Positions 8,358 to 17,140 of a stretch of 64,000 bases of DNA are shown piece by piece; position 1 is the stretch's first letter; each line of letters begins with the position of its first letter. The stretch lies in the NCBI RefSeq assembly GCF_018403245.1, contig NZ_BOSH01000003.1:124001-188000 (forward strand), in the 5' to 3' direction. The notes below the pieces were generated by a model. The model was not told the DNA's origin, searched no databases, and saw nothing but the letters and a program-made list of their open reading frames with translations. Source of the DNA: Paenibacillus sp. J2TS4 (GTDB lineage Bacteria > Bacillota > Bacilli > Paenibacillales > NBRC-103111). Position numbers and translations under genes: made by a program.

Positions 8358-9140
8358 TTGTTGGAGGATAGAGACTTTGCGCTCTTTACGGAGAACGTGA
8401 AGAGGTTGACCGCAATTGATTTGAATCAATATAAAGAAGTCCAGATGAAGCGCAGACTGAGTACCTTTCGGATGAAAAAAGGGTTTACGACCTTCCAGCA
8501 GCTGTTCGAGAAGATGTCGTCGGATAAGGCTCTATTGGACGAGTTTCTGGACCGGATGACGATCAACGTATCGGAGTTCTTTCGCAATCCGAATCGGTGG
8601 GAGGCTTTGCAGCAAAAATTTCTTCCCGCTATGCTTCAACAGGGAGGACGTCTTAAATGCTGGAGCGCCGCATGCTCTACCGGTGAAGAGCCGTACACAC
8701 TGGCGATGATTCTGCATGAGCTTCAAGCGTTGGATTCCGCAACATTGTTGGCGACCGATCTGGATGAGGGCGTGCTGGCTAAAGCTCAAGAAGGTCTTTA
8801 TTCCGAGCGATCGATAAAGGAAGTTCCCAAGCCCTTGTTGAACAAATATTTTGACAAGGAAAATGGCGGTTACCGAATTCAAAGAGAGAAGTTTCGGAAG
8901 ATTGATTTCCGTAAGCAGAACTTGCTGGAGGACCGGTTTGATGCAAATTTCGATCTGATCATTTGCCGGAATGTCATGATTTATTTCACGGAAGAAGCGA
9001 AGCAGCTTTTGTATCAAAAGTTTTCCGATGCGCTTAAACCGGGAGGGATTTTATTTGTTGGCAGTACGGAACAAATATTTTCTCCGGGCAAATTCGGATT
9101 AGAGCCGGCCGACACATTCTTCTATCGTAAAAAACTGTAG
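8358..9140 (+). CDS. cheR: Chemotaxis protein methyltransferase CheR
   Basis: This SAM-dependent enzyme methylates glutamates of chemoreceptors. The 260-residue protein has an N-terminal helical domain (about 1-75) and a methyltransferase domain with CWSAACSTGEEPYTLAM and FDLIICRNVMIYF. The start is TTG at 8358 behind GAGAGGAG at a 7-base spacing. It stands alone among non-chemotaxis genes, as cheR does in Bacillus. The usual downstream neighbour aroC is absent. Confidence 0.94.
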   Translation: MLEDRDFALFTENVKRLTAIDLNQYKEVQMKRRLSTFRMKKGFTTFQQLFEKMSSDKALLDEFLDRMTINVSEFFRNPNRWEALQQKFLPAMLQQGGRLKCWSAACSTGEEPYTLAMILHELQALDSATLLATDLDEGVLAKAQEGLYSERSIKEVPKPLLNKYFDKENGGYRIQREKFRKIDFRKQNLLEDRFDANFDLIICRNVMIYFTEEAKQLLYQKFSDALKPGGILFVGSTEQIFSPGKFGLEPADTFFYRKKL

Positions 9141-9180
9141 CTATCAAGTATAATCTTTTCAAGTTGTTCCAATACTGAAT

Positions 9181-9336
9181 ATGAAGAGCTCTGTATGCGT
9201 TTACGGTACACACCCTGCTCTAGCGGGAATGTATGAATCTAATCAGGCTCTCCTTATCGCTCCAGAACGTAAAGCAGAGGCTTCTGACAAGGCCGGCTAT
9301 CACCGGAAAGCGGATGACGGCTTTGCCGCCATGTAA
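9181..9336 (+). CDS. Possible 51-residue small protein
   Basis: An open frame begins MKSSVCVYGTHPALAG and ends DDGFAAM. It has no clear ribosome site and I recognise no family. The base composition is coding-like, but the evidence is weak. It could also be part of an untranslated leader for the 54-residue frame that follows. Confidence 0.25.
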   Translation: MKSSVCVYGTHPALAGMYESNQALLIAPERKAEASDKAGYHRKADDGFAAM

Positions 9337-9394
9337 CTCAGCTTCAACTTACGAAGAAAGCTTTCCTTCCGGAAAGCTCGCAGGAGGGAATTCA

Positions 9395-9559
9395 TTGGAC
9401 AAAAGAAAGGTTATTGAAGCCTACCAAAGAGGATTTATTACGATAAAAGAGTGCGCACAAATATTGGGGATTGACTCCCTGGAAGTTATGGGAATGGTTA
9501 GCGCTCCCCAGGGAATGGACCGGCCGCGTTCCATTCCAAGGCAATCGTTGAACGGTTGA
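9395..9559 (+). CDS. Small 54-residue protein with a helix-turn-helix-like segment
   Basis: I chose the TTG at 9395 because CAGGAGGG lies 6 bases before it. The upstream in-frame extension to 9233 looks non-coding. The segment AYQRGFITIKECAQILGIDS resembles a short helix-turn-helix of the kind found in small DNA-binding proteins. I cannot name a family. It occupies the slot where aroC is expected and is followed by its own terminator. Confidence 0.55.
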   Translation: MDKRKVIEAYQRGFITIKECAQILGIDSLEVMGMVSAPQGMDRPRSIPRQSLNG

Positions 9560-9584
9560 AGGAAAGTGCCCGCAGTCCAGTAAG

Positions 9585-9619
9585 CACGCCCGGTGACTAA
9601 TGTCATTTGGCGTGTTTTT
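9585..9619 (+). terminator. Terminator upstream of aroB
   Basis: CACGCC/GGCGTG outer stem with an inner GAC/GTC stem, followed by five T. It ends the small-gene transcript before the aroB promoter. Confidence 0.8.
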
Positions 9620-9640
9620 GTCTTTGCTTAAGCGACCGTC

Positions 9641-9669
9641 TTGTCAAACTGAATCGGCTATACTATAAT
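9641..9669 (+). promoter_or_regulatory. aroB operon promoter
   Basis: TTGTCA (9641-9646) and TATAAT (9664-9669) with a 17-base spacer. A tandem AGCGCTAA AGCGCTAA repeat at 9681-9696 lies just after the likely transcription start and could be an operator. Confidence 0.8.
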
Positions 9670-9749
9670 TAGCACATAAAAGCGCTAAAGCGCTAAGGTT
9701 TACATTAGATCAATATCGGGACAATACAAAGCAAATGGAGAGTTATATA

Positions 9750-10844
9750 ATGAAAGAGCTAATGGTCGATTTAGGCGAACGTTCTTATCCTATTTATATC
9801 GGTGAAGGAATTATAGAAGGAATAGCGGAAATATTTGATAAACATGGAATTCGTAAAGCTTCTCCCGTTATGATCGTGACAGACGAACATGTGGCTGTAC
9901 ATCATTTAGCTCCGGTTCAGGAACGGTTAAGCGATGGGGGTTATCAGATAATCACGATGACCGTACCTCCGGGAGAGTCTTCCAAATCGCTGGCCGTCCT
10001 CGAGGAGATCGTTACGAAAGCATTGCAAGCGGGGTTAGACCGCAATTCCACTATTGTCGCCTTAGGCGGCGGCGTCGTAGGGGATTTGGCCGGATTCGCG
10101 GCCGCCAGCTACATGCGGGGTGTGCGCTTTGTCCAGATTCCGACGACGATATTGGCTCACGACAGCAGCGTCGGAGGCAAAGTGGCCGTCAACCACAAGC
10201 TGGCCAAAAATGTGATTGGAGCTTTTCACCAGCCCGAATTCGTTCTGTACGATACGTCGACGCTGCGAACCTTGCCTGATCGGGACATTCGCGCCGGGTT
10301 GTCCGAAGTGATCAAACATGGCTTGATCTGGGATGCTGCTTTCGTGGATTGGTGCCGCGATCATGCGGATCAACTCCTTGCACTGGAGCCGGAAGTGCTG
10401 GGAAATGCTCTGTATCGGGGCTGTCAGGTTAAAGCTGCTGTCGTTTCGCAGGACGAGCGGGAGAATGGACTGAGGGCCATACTTAATTTGGGCCACACGA
10501 TCGGACACGCGCTGGAGGCGGTAGCCGGATATAATGAGCTGCTGCATGGGGAAGCGATATCGATAGGCATGGTCGGAGCTTCGAAATTAGCGGTCAAGCT
10601 GGGACATCCGGAATCGATCTACCATGAGACCAAGCAGATTTTGGCGCGATTTGGGCTTCCAACCAAGCTTCCGAATCATTTGGATACGGATCAAATTATG
10701 TCTGCGATCATGCATGATAAGAAATTTAGAGAAGGAACGATGGTTTTCATTATTCCTACAGCTATTGGCAGCGTAGAGATTAATAAACAGGTTTCAGTGA
10801 AATGGGTACGGGAAACTGTGGAACAATTGAAACGGGAGGATTAA
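9750..10844 (+). CDS. aroB: 3-dehydroquinate synthase
   Basis: Converts DAHP to 3-dehydroquinate, the second shikimate-pathway step. It uses NAD+ and a divalent metal. The 364-residue protein has VALGGGVVGDLAGFAA (NAD site), the PTTILAHDSSVGGKVAVN active-site loop and LNLGHTIGHALE with metal-binding histidines. I chose the ATG at 9750 (MKELMVDLG), which has GGAGAG at proper spacing, rather than the ATG at 9735. It is the first gene of the aroB-aroH transcript. Confidence 0.95.
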   Translation: MKELMVDLGERSYPIYIGEGIIEGIAEIFDKHGIRKASPVMIVTDEHVAVHHLAPVQERLSDGGYQIITMTVPPGESSKSLAVLEEIVTKALQAGLDRNSTIVALGGGVVGDLAGFAAASYMRGVRFVQIPTTILAHDSSVGGKVAVNHKLAKNVIGAFHQPEFVLYDTSTLRTLPDRDIRAGLSEVIKHGLIWDAAFVDWCRDHADQLLALEPEVLGNALYRGCQVKAAVVSQDERENGLRAILNLGHTIGHALEAVAGYNELLHGEAISIGMVGASKLAVKLGHPESIYHETKQILARFGLPTKLPNHLDTDQIMSAIMHDKKFREGTMVFIIPTAIGSVEINKQVSVKWVRETVEQLKRED

Positions 10845-10849
10845 CAACT

Positions 10850-11227
10850 ATGTGGGTTAGGGGAATTCGCGGGGCAACGACAGTCCATAACAACGAAGAG
10901 GAAGAAATTTTACAAGCTGCGGTGGAATTAATGAACGAGCTGGTTGCCAAGAACGATGTGCATCCGGAAGATATTTGCAGTGTGCTGGTTACGACTACAC
11001 ATGATTTGACCGCTACATTTCCGGCCAAAGCTATTCGGCAAATGCCGGGATGGGAACTGGTGCCTTTGATGTGCTCCTTGGAAATTCCCGTTCAGCCGAG
11101 CTTGCCTAAATGTATTCGCTTGATGGTGCATGTCAATACGAGCAAACGTCAGGACGAAATCCAGCATGTGTTTTTGAATGGGGCCAAAGCGCTGCGCCCG
11201 GATATTATTGCGGAAAAAAAAGGTTGA
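10850..11227 (+). CDS. aroH: Chorismate mutase AroH type
   Basis: Converts chorismate to prephenate for tyrosine and phenylalanine. The 125-residue protein is the monofunctional trimeric AroH type. The active-site residues R7, C75, E78 and R90 fall at exactly the Bacillus numbering (RGIRGATT; PLMCSLEIP). I chose the ATG at 10850 behind GGGAGG, because the upstream extension overlaps the aroB end. It lies 5 bases after aroB. Confidence 0.95.
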   Translation: MWVRGIRGATTVHNNEEEEILQAAVELMNELVAKNDVHPEDICSVLVTTTHDLTATFPAKAIRQMPGWELVPLMCSLEIPVQPSLPKCIRLMVHVNTSKRQDEIQHVFLNGAKALRPDIIAEKKG

Positions 11228-11312
11228 CGAGTCAAGCCGGTCTCCTGTATATTGATAGGTAACATAAGTTCGAAAGGGCTTTTTATAGATACCCTTTGAA
11301 CTAAAGTTAAGT

Positions 11313-11370
11313 TAGAGAGTTTAGTTGAGTAGAGACTAGTTGAGCAGAGTTTGAGTAGAGATGAGTTGAG
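11313..11370 (+). promoter_or_regulatory. TRAP binding site in the trp leader
   Basis: Eleven triplets follow at almost perfect 5-base period: GAG at 11317, TAG at 11322, GAG at 11327 and 11332, TAG at 11337, and GAG at 11342, 11347, 11353, 11358, 11363 and 11368. Only one spacer has 3 bases. A further TAG lies at 11313. Eleven equals the TRAP subunit number, and the mtrB gene is in this window. The GTAGAG around 11355-11360 can pair with CTCTAC of the terminator and so act as antiterminator. Confidence 0.93.
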
Positions 11371-11387
11371 AGAAGACAAGAATATGC

Positions 11388-11436
11388 GGCACGTGTAACG
11401 AATCTTGGATTCATTACGTTTGTTTGCTTTTCTTTA
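11388..11436 (+). promoter_or_regulatory. Leader hairpin between TRAP site and attenuator
   Basis: GTAACGAATC TTG GATTCATTAC folds with one mismatch and is followed by a T-rich stretch. It may be an additional weak terminator or a folding aid in the trp leader. Confidence 0.45.
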
Positions 11437-11467
11437 GTCGCTCCTATTTTACTTAAACCATACATTA

Positions 11468-11500
11468 ACAGCCTCTACGGCCAGTAGAGGCTGTTTTTAT
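11468..11500 (+). terminator. trp attenuator terminator
   Basis: AACAGCCTCTA/TAGAGGCTGTT gives an 11-base-pair perfect stem with loop CGGCCAG, followed by TTTTATTTG. It lies about 100 bases after the TRAP site. The 5' arm contains CTCTAC, complementary to part of the TRAP repeats. Confidence 0.9.
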
Positions 11501-11515
11501 TTGTTTCAACTTTTT

Positions 11516-11775
11516 TATACGCGGCACTAAAGAAATCATAGATCATGAAGAGGAGAAAGAAAGATGCTTCCAGGGCGAGTTTTGGCTTTGTATTCCTACC
11601 ATCCGAAGGCCCATCCCATAAATAAGGAATCTGTTGTTTCGGGGTCCCCGAAAAGTACTTGGAATCGCTTCGAAGCTCATCTTCACTTTTTGGGGAGATA
11701 GTTTAGATGTTTGAAGCTTCGGAGGCACTTTCCTTCGGAACGGAATGATCGCATTCTTAGTACCCCAGTATATAG
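11516..11775 (+). repeat. 260-bp interspersed element, copy 2 (inside the trp leader)
   Basis: Second near-full copy. The left end is GCGGCACTAAAG and the right end CTTAGTACCCCAGTATA. The same internal blocks occur in the same order and orientation as copy 1. It lies wholly between the trp attenuator and the trpE ribosome site, so any read-through trp transcript carries it. Confidence 0.9.
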
Positions 11776-11813
11776 AAAGTAACTTTGTGTTGATGAGTAG
11801 AGGAGAGATGCAA

Positions 11814-13367
11814 ATGTATAGTCCAGAGTTCAAAGAAGTAACCCGGCTGGCTCAAACGTATAACCTCATTCCCGTCGTTCGTCATTTGTTGGCCGATGTG
11901 GAAACCCCTATCCGGCTATTCCAGCATTTTTGCAACGAGCCGAACGCCTTTTTGCTTGAGAGCGTCGAGGGCGGCTTGAAATGGGCGAGGTACTCTTTTA
12001 TCGGAACGGATCCTTTCATGACCGTGAAGGCAAAGAACGGCCAAATCCGGGTCACTCGGGGACGGGAAACGGAAGTATCACGGGAGAAACCGTTGGACGT
12101 TCTCAAAAATTGTCTCTCCTCTTATAAGAGCCCTCATTTTAATGACATGCCTCGCTTCACGGGAGGGGCGGTCGGCTCCTTCGGATATGATTTGCTCCGG
12201 TATTATGAGGACCTGCCGGCTCATCGTAAAGATGATCTGCAAATGAACGACATTCAGTTCATGTTTTGCGATCAGGTCATCGTGTTCGATCATTTCAAGC
12301 AGCAAATTAAAGTGATCGCGAATGTTCATGTCCCGTCTCAAGCAACGGAAGCAGAACTGGCGGAAGCCTATCGCAGTACTTGCCGCAAAATTGACGAGAC
12401 GGTCCGGAGGCTGCAAAAACCGTTCCCCGCAATGCCTCTGGCAAAGCATGGGATGCTAGACGATGTCGATCTGGGTGAAATCCGCTCCAACGTCACTAAA
12501 GCCGAGTTTATGAGCAATGTCGATCAAGCTAAAGAATACATTCGGTCCGGCGATATTTTTCAAGTCGTCCTGTCCCAGCGATTCGAAATCGAGACCGATG
12601 TCTCTCCACTTCATGTCTATCGGGTGCTCAGAACGATGAATCCTTCTCCTTATATGTATTATTTGAAAATGGAGGACGAGATCATTGTCGGCACTTCTCC
12701 GGAATTGCTGGTCCGGGTAGAGGAAGACAAGGTCGAGACTCGCCCGATTGCCGGGACGAGGCCCAGAGGGGCAACACCGGAAGAAGATGCGGCTCTGGAA
12801 AAAGAGCTGCTGGCCGACGAGAAGGAGCGGGCGGAGCATATCATGCTCGTCGATCTGGGGCGCAATGACCTGGGGCGGGTAGCGGAATTCGGCTCGGTCC
12901 AATGCGATTCTTTTATGGAGGTGGAGCGGTATTCCCATGTGATGCATATCGTTTCGAATGTGACGGGGAAGCTTCGTCCGGACAAAGATTTCTTTGATGC
13001 CTTTATATCCTGTCTTCCTGCTGGAACGGTATCCGGATCTCCGAAATTAAGAGCAATGGAAATCATAGCCGAACTAGAAAATGAAGCTCGCGGAACTTAT
13101 GCCGGTGCGATCGGTTATCTAGGCTTCTCAGGCAATATGGACACCTGCATTACGATTCGCACGATTGTGTTCAAGAATGGCAAAGCCTATGTTCAAGCCG
13201 GAGCGGGGATTGTCCAAGATTCCGTGCCGGAGAACGAATATGTGGAGACGACTAATAAGGCCAAAGCTTTGTTGAAGTCGATCCGTATGGCGGAAGCCAT
13301 GTTCGGAGGCGAGGACGAAGAGATGGAGGCGAACCAAGATTACTATATTGTCGGCAGCAAGGATTAA
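11814..13367 (+). CDS. trpE: Anthranilate synthase component I
   Basis: Makes anthranilate from chorismate with glutamine-derived ammonia. The ATG at 11814 (MYSPEFKEV) lies 8 bases after AGGAG, so I prefer it to the ATGs at 11808 and 11745. That gives 517 residues, normal for TrpE. The tryptophan-feedback LLES motif lies in the N-terminal part (FLLESVEGG). The catalytic part contains NPSPYMYYL, RPIAGTRPRG and LPAGTVSGSPK. No trpG is in this operon. As in Bacillus, the amidotransferase subunit is probably encoded with the folate genes. Confidence 0.96.
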   Translation: MYSPEFKEVTRLAQTYNLIPVVRHLLADVETPIRLFQHFCNEPNAFLLESVEGGLKWARYSFIGTDPFMTVKAKNGQIRVTRGRETEVSREKPLDVLKNCLSSYKSPHFNDMPRFTGGAVGSFGYDLLRYYEDLPAHRKDDLQMNDIQFMFCDQVIVFDHFKQQIKVIANVHVPSQATEAELAEAYRSTCRKIDETVRRLQKPFPAMPLAKHGMLDDVDLGEIRSNVTKAEFMSNVDQAKEYIRSGDIFQVVLSQRFEIETDVSPLHVYRVLRTMNPSPYMYYLKMEDEIIVGTSPELLVRVEEDKVETRPIAGTRPRGATPEEDAALEKELLADEKERAEHIMLVDLGRNDLGRVAEFGSVQCDSFMEVERYSHVMHIVSNVTGKLRPDKDFFDAFISCLPAGTVSGSPKLRAMEIIAELENEARGTYAGAIGYLGFSGNMDTCITIRTIVFKNGKAYVQAGAGIVQDSVPENEYVETTNKAKALLKSIRMAEAMFGGEDEEMEANQDYYIVGSKD

Positions 13368-13436
13368 CCATCCATCTCAAGACTTACATTTCCTGCCTGT
13401 GGAGGCAATCGATAATCCGATTTGGGGGATGAGAAC

Positions 13437-14477
13437 ATGAATAAACAAGGAAAGATTAAGCTGGCTATCGCCAAAGTAATAGCGGGGCAGAACCTGGAGC
13501 GGAACGAGGCCGGCGAGGTCATGTCGGCCATTATGGAAGGGGAAGCGACATCCGCACAGATCGGCAGCCTGATGACCGCCATGGCGATGAAAGGCGAAAC
13601 GATAGACGAGATTACCGGCTTTGCAGAATCGATGCGAGGCAAGGCCCATCGCGTAAGTACGGAGCAATACGAGCTGCTGGATACTTGCGGGACCGGGGGA
13701 GACGGTAAGAATACGTTCAACATTTCGACCGCTTCCGCAATTGTTGCAGCCGCTGGCGGAATTCGCGTAGCCAAGCATGGCAATCGGGCCATGTCCAGCC
13801 GCAGCGGAAGCGCCGATGTGCTGGAGATCCTCGGCGTCAACATTCAGTTGGACAGCTTGCAGGCCGCCCGCTGCCTGGAGCAGATCGGAATCTGTTTTAT
13901 GTTTGCGCAGGACTATCATCCATCGATGAAGCATGCGGCAGGACCGCGAAGGGAGCTTGGAGTTCGGACCGTGTTCAACCTGCTCGGACCTTTAACGAAC
14001 CCGGCGGGGGCCGATCGCCAATTGCTAGGCGTATTCGACCGTTCCAAAACGGAGCTGCTCGCTCATGTGCTGAACGCGCTGCAGCTTAAGCGGGGATTGG
14101 TTGTCTCAAGCTATGATGGACTGGATGAAATCAGCATCTCCGCTCCTACGCAGGTGACGGAATTGCAGAGCGGAGAGGTTCGCACGTATACGATTTTCCC
14201 TGAGCAGCTCGGGCTGCAGACCTATTCGCTGCAGGATGTAGCCGGCGGCGACGCCAAAGCGAACGCGGAAATTATCCATTCGATTCTCAATGGGGAGAAG
14301 GGAGCTTACCGGGACATCGTACTGGCTAATTCCGGAGCGTGCTTCTACGTGTCGGGTCGTTGCTCCTCCTTGGCAAAAGGTGTACAATGGGCAGCGGAAG
14401 TTATCGATTCAGGCCAAGGCAGAAGGAAGCTGGAAGAATTAATTCAATGCACAGGAGAATTAAGCCATGTATCTTGA
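13437..14477 (+). CDS. trpD: Anthranilate phosphoribosyltransferase
   Basis: Transfers the phosphoribosyl group of PRPP to anthranilate. The 346-residue protein has DTCGTGGDG, the PRPP-binding loop, and the KHGNRAMSS and LGPLTNPAG motifs. The ATG at 13437 behind GGGGG is preferred to the TTG at 13422. It overlaps trpC by 11 bases. Confidence 0.96.
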   Translation: MNKQGKIKLAIAKVIAGQNLERNEAGEVMSAIMEGEATSAQIGSLMTAMAMKGETIDEITGFAESMRGKAHRVSTEQYELLDTCGTGGDGKNTFNISTASAIVAAAGGIRVAKHGNRAMSSRSGSADVLEILGVNIQLDSLQAARCLEQIGICFMFAQDYHPSMKHAAGPRRELGVRTVFNLLGPLTNPAGADRQLLGVFDRSKTELLAHVLNALQLKRGLVVSSYDGLDEISISAPTQVTELQSGEVRTYTIFPEQLGLQTYSLQDVAGGDAKANAEIIHSILNGEKGAYRDIVLANSGACFYVSGRCSSLAKGVQWAAEVIDSGQGRRKLEELIQCTGELSHVS

Positions 14478-15273
14478 TCGTATCGTAGAGACGAAGCGCA
14501 AAGAAGTGGAAGTTTTGAAGGGACACTTTTCCCTTAGCGCGGCAGAGAGGGAAATCGCAGACCGGCCGGCTTGCCTGGGATTCGGCCACAAGCTGGCCGC
14601 TGGACGCAGCCGCGCGATGGGCTTAATTGCGGAAGTGAAGAAGGCTTCTCCGTCCAAAGGGCTGATCCGCGCAGATTTTGATCCGGTCGTTATTGCCCGG
14701 GCCTACGAAGAGGCGAATGCGGATTGTTTGTCGGTATTAACGGACGTGGAATATTTTCAAGGAAGCAACTCCTATTTGCAGGCGGTCCGAGAAGCGGTCT
14801 CCATTCCGATTCTGCGTAAAGATTTTACGATTGATTATCGGCAAATCTATGAAGCTCGCTTAATCGGAGCCGATGCGGTTCTGTTGATCGCCGCTATTTT
14901 GACGTCGAAGCAGATGAAAGAATTGCTGACCATCAGCCGGGATCTCGGATTGGATGCCCTCGTGGAAGTGCATGATCGGGAAGAGTTGGAGCGGGTTTTG
15001 GAATTGGAGGCGGACTTGATCGGAATTAACAACCGCAATCTAAAGACCTTTGTCACCGATCTGGCAGTTACGGAGTCATTGATCCGCCATATTCCCGATG
15101 GAGTACACATCGTCAGTGAGAGCGGCATTTCCAAGCCGGAGGAAATCAGCTTTTTGCTGGAGGCCGGGGCTCATGCTGTATTGATCGGGGAGCATTTTAT
15201 GAGGCAGAAGGATATCGGGCGAGCCGTACATGATCTGCTCGGGGAGACGGGGACCTACGAGGTGGTCCGATGA
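14467..15273 (+). CDS. trpC: Indole-3-glycerol phosphate synthase
   Basis: Closes the indole ring of carboxyphenylaminodeoxyribulose phosphate. It is a 268-residue TIM barrel with EVKKASPSKG, ILRKDFTID and IGINNRNL motifs, followed by SESGIS near the C-terminus. It overlaps trpD by 11 bases and trpF by 4 bases. It is a separate protein, not fused to trpF. Confidence 0.96.
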   Translation: MYLDRIVETKRKEVEVLKGHFSLSAAEREIADRPACLGFGHKLAAGRSRAMGLIAEVKKASPSKGLIRADFDPVVIARAYEEANADCLSVLTDVEYFQGSNSYLQAVREAVSIPILRKDFTIDYRQIYEARLIGADAVLLIAAILTSKQMKELLTISRDLGLDALVEVHDREELERVLELEADLIGINNRNLKTFVTDLAVTESLIRHIPDGVHIVSESGISKPEEISFLLEAGAHAVLIGEHFMRQKDIGRAVHDLLGETGTYEVVR

Positions 15274-15947
15274 TGACCCGACCAACGATTAAAATTTGCG
15301 GACTGCAAACGGTAGAAGCGGTCCGCTCTATTCTTTCTCTGCCGATAGATCATATCGGCTTTGTTTTTGCGCCAAGTCGACGCCGGGTAACCGGCCGGCA
15401 GGCGGCGGAAATGGTCGACGAGCTTGCCCGGGAACGGGCCAAGGGCCGCTCGACTCCGCAAGCGGTCGGAGTGTTCGTCGATCCCGACCTGGAGCAGCTT
15501 CAGGAGATTCTGAACGAAGTCTCTCTGGATGTTATCCAGCTTCACGGCCGGGAGACGCCCGAGTTTTGCCGTCGAGTTAAAGAAACGTTCGGGCTCGGCG
15601 TCTTTAAAGCTATTTCCATATCCAAGACGCAGACGGCTTTTTCAGCAAATTTGTTCACCCCTTATGCGGGGTTCACGGATGCGATTTTGCTGGACACTTA
15701 TGATCCCGTTCATGGAGGCGGAAGCGGTAAAACGTTCGGCTGGGAGGTCATACCGGAATACCTGGAGCGGACCCGGAACGCAGGAATGAGCTTAATTATT
15801 GCCGGAGGATTGTCTCCGTCCAATGTAGGGGAACTGATCCAGGCTTATCACCCGGATGGCGTAGATGTCTCCAGCGGCGTGGAGACAGAAGGACAGAAGG
15901 ATATCGATAAAATTAAACAATTTGTGGAAAGGGTGAAGAGCCGATGA
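15270..15947 (+). CDS. trpF: Phosphoribosylanthranilate isomerase
   Basis: Isomerises phosphoribosylanthranilate. The 225-residue TIM barrel starts with KICGLQ, the family signature with the catalytic Cys. It has [10 protein letters not shown] in the middle and [11 protein letters not shown] near the end. Starts at ATG 15270 or 15273 behind GAGGTGG, overlapping trpC. It overlaps trpB by 4 bases. Confidence 0.95.
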   Translation: MMTRPTIKICGLQTVEAVRSILSLPIDHIGFVFAPSRRRVTGRQAAEMVDELARERAKGRSTPQAVGVFVDPDLEQLQEILNEVSLDVIQLHGRETPEFCRRVKETFGLGVFKAISISKTQTAFSANLFTPYAGFTDAILLDTYDPVHGGGSGKTFGWEVIPEYLERTRNAGMSLIIAGGLSPSNVGELIQAYHPDGVDVSSGVETEGQKDIDKIKQFVERVKSR

Positions 15948-17140
15948 CACAGGTTCCGGATCAACACGGCCGGTTCGGCCAGTTCGGGGGGCGCTATGTT
16001 CCCGAGACATTAATGAACGCTTTATTGGAGTTGGAAGAAGCCTACAGACATTATGTACAGGATCCCGAATTTCTTCGCGAGGTCCGATACTTGCTTAAAC
16101 AATATTCGGGGCGACCGACCCCTTTATATTACGCCGATCGGCTGACCGAGCATTTGGGCGGTGCTAAAATTTATTTGAAGCGCGAGGACTTGAACCATAC
16201 GGGAGCGCATAAAATCAACAACACCATCGGACAGGCCGTCCTGGCGAAACGAATGGGCAAGAAGAAAATTATTGCGGAGACGGGGGCAGGTCAGCACGGA
16301 GTGGCCACGGCTACGATCGCGGCGCTTCTCGGTCTGGAGTGCAAGGTCTTTATGGGGGAAGAGGACACGAAACGGCAGCAGTTGAATGTGTTCCGGATGA
16401 ATTTGCTCGGTACGGAAGTGGTTCCGGTTACCTCGGGGTCGAAAACATTGAAAGATGCTTGCAATGAAACTCTTCGTTACTGGGCCGCCAATGTGGAGGA
16501 TACGTTCTATGTGCTTGGTAGCGTAACGGGACCGCATCCTTATCCAATGATGGTCCGCGATTTCCAGCGAGTGATCGGGGATGAATCAAGGGAGCAAATT
16601 CTGGAAGCCGAAGGAAAACTGCCTGATCTGGTCATTGCATGTGTCGGAGGAGGAAGCAATGCGATGGGAATGTTTTATCCCTTCGTGCAGGATGAGGGAG
16701 TGCGGTTAATAGGAGCCGAAGCGGCAGGAGACGGTGTGGACACCGATAAGCATGCCGCGACGATGACGAAAGGCACCCATGGTGTATTTCAAGGCTCGCT
16801 CAGCTATGTGCTCCAGGACGAATATGGCCAGGTGCAGCCGGCACACTCGATTTCCGCCGGACTCGATTATCCGGGAATCGGACCCGAGCATGCTTATCTC
16901 AAAGATAGCGGACGGGCGGAATATCTTCCGATCACCGATCAGGAAGCATTGGATGCCCTGCAGCTCCTTAGCCGTAAGGAAGGGATTATCCCCGCTCTGG
17001 AAAGCGCCCATGCGATCGCCCAGACGGTGAAGATCGCTCCGACCATGACGTCAGACCAAATTATCGTGGTCAGCTTATCCGGCCGCGGCGATAAAGATGT
17101 GGAGTCGATCATGAAGAGATTGGGAGGGAACGAGCAATGA
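15944..17140 (+). CDS. trpB: Tryptophan synthase beta subunit
   Basis: Joins indole and serine with PLP. The 398-residue protein has the HTGAHKINN motif with the PLP lysine. [19 protein letters not shown] and the phosphate loop [10 protein letters not shown] follow. It starts at ATG overlapping the trpF stop codon and overlaps trpA by 4 bases. Confidence 0.97.
   Translation: MTQVPDQHGRFGQFGGRYVPETLMNALLELEEAYRHYVQDPEFLREVRYLLKQYSGRPTPLYYADRLTEHLGGAKIYLKREDLNHTGAHKINNTIGQAVLAKRMGKKKIIAETGAGQHGVATATIAALLGLECKVFMGEEDTKRQQLNVFRMNLLGTEVVPVTSGSKTLKDACNETLRYWAANVEDTFYVLGSVTGPHPYPMMVRDFQRVIGDESREQILEAEGKLPDLVIACVGGGSNAMGMFYPFVQDEGVRLIGAEAAGDGVDTDKHAATMTKGTHGVFQGSLSYVLQDEYGQVQPAHSISAGLDYPGIGPEHAYLKDSGRAEYLPITDQEALDALQLLSRKEGIIPALESAHAIAQTVKIAPTMTSDQIIVVSLSGRGDKDVESIMKRLGGNEQ

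Noticed and set aside
11543..11833. Minus-strand frame of 96 residues that resembles another frame at 39895-40107
   Set aside because: The similarity comes from the repeated 260-bp DNA. Start positions differ and there is no ribosome site.
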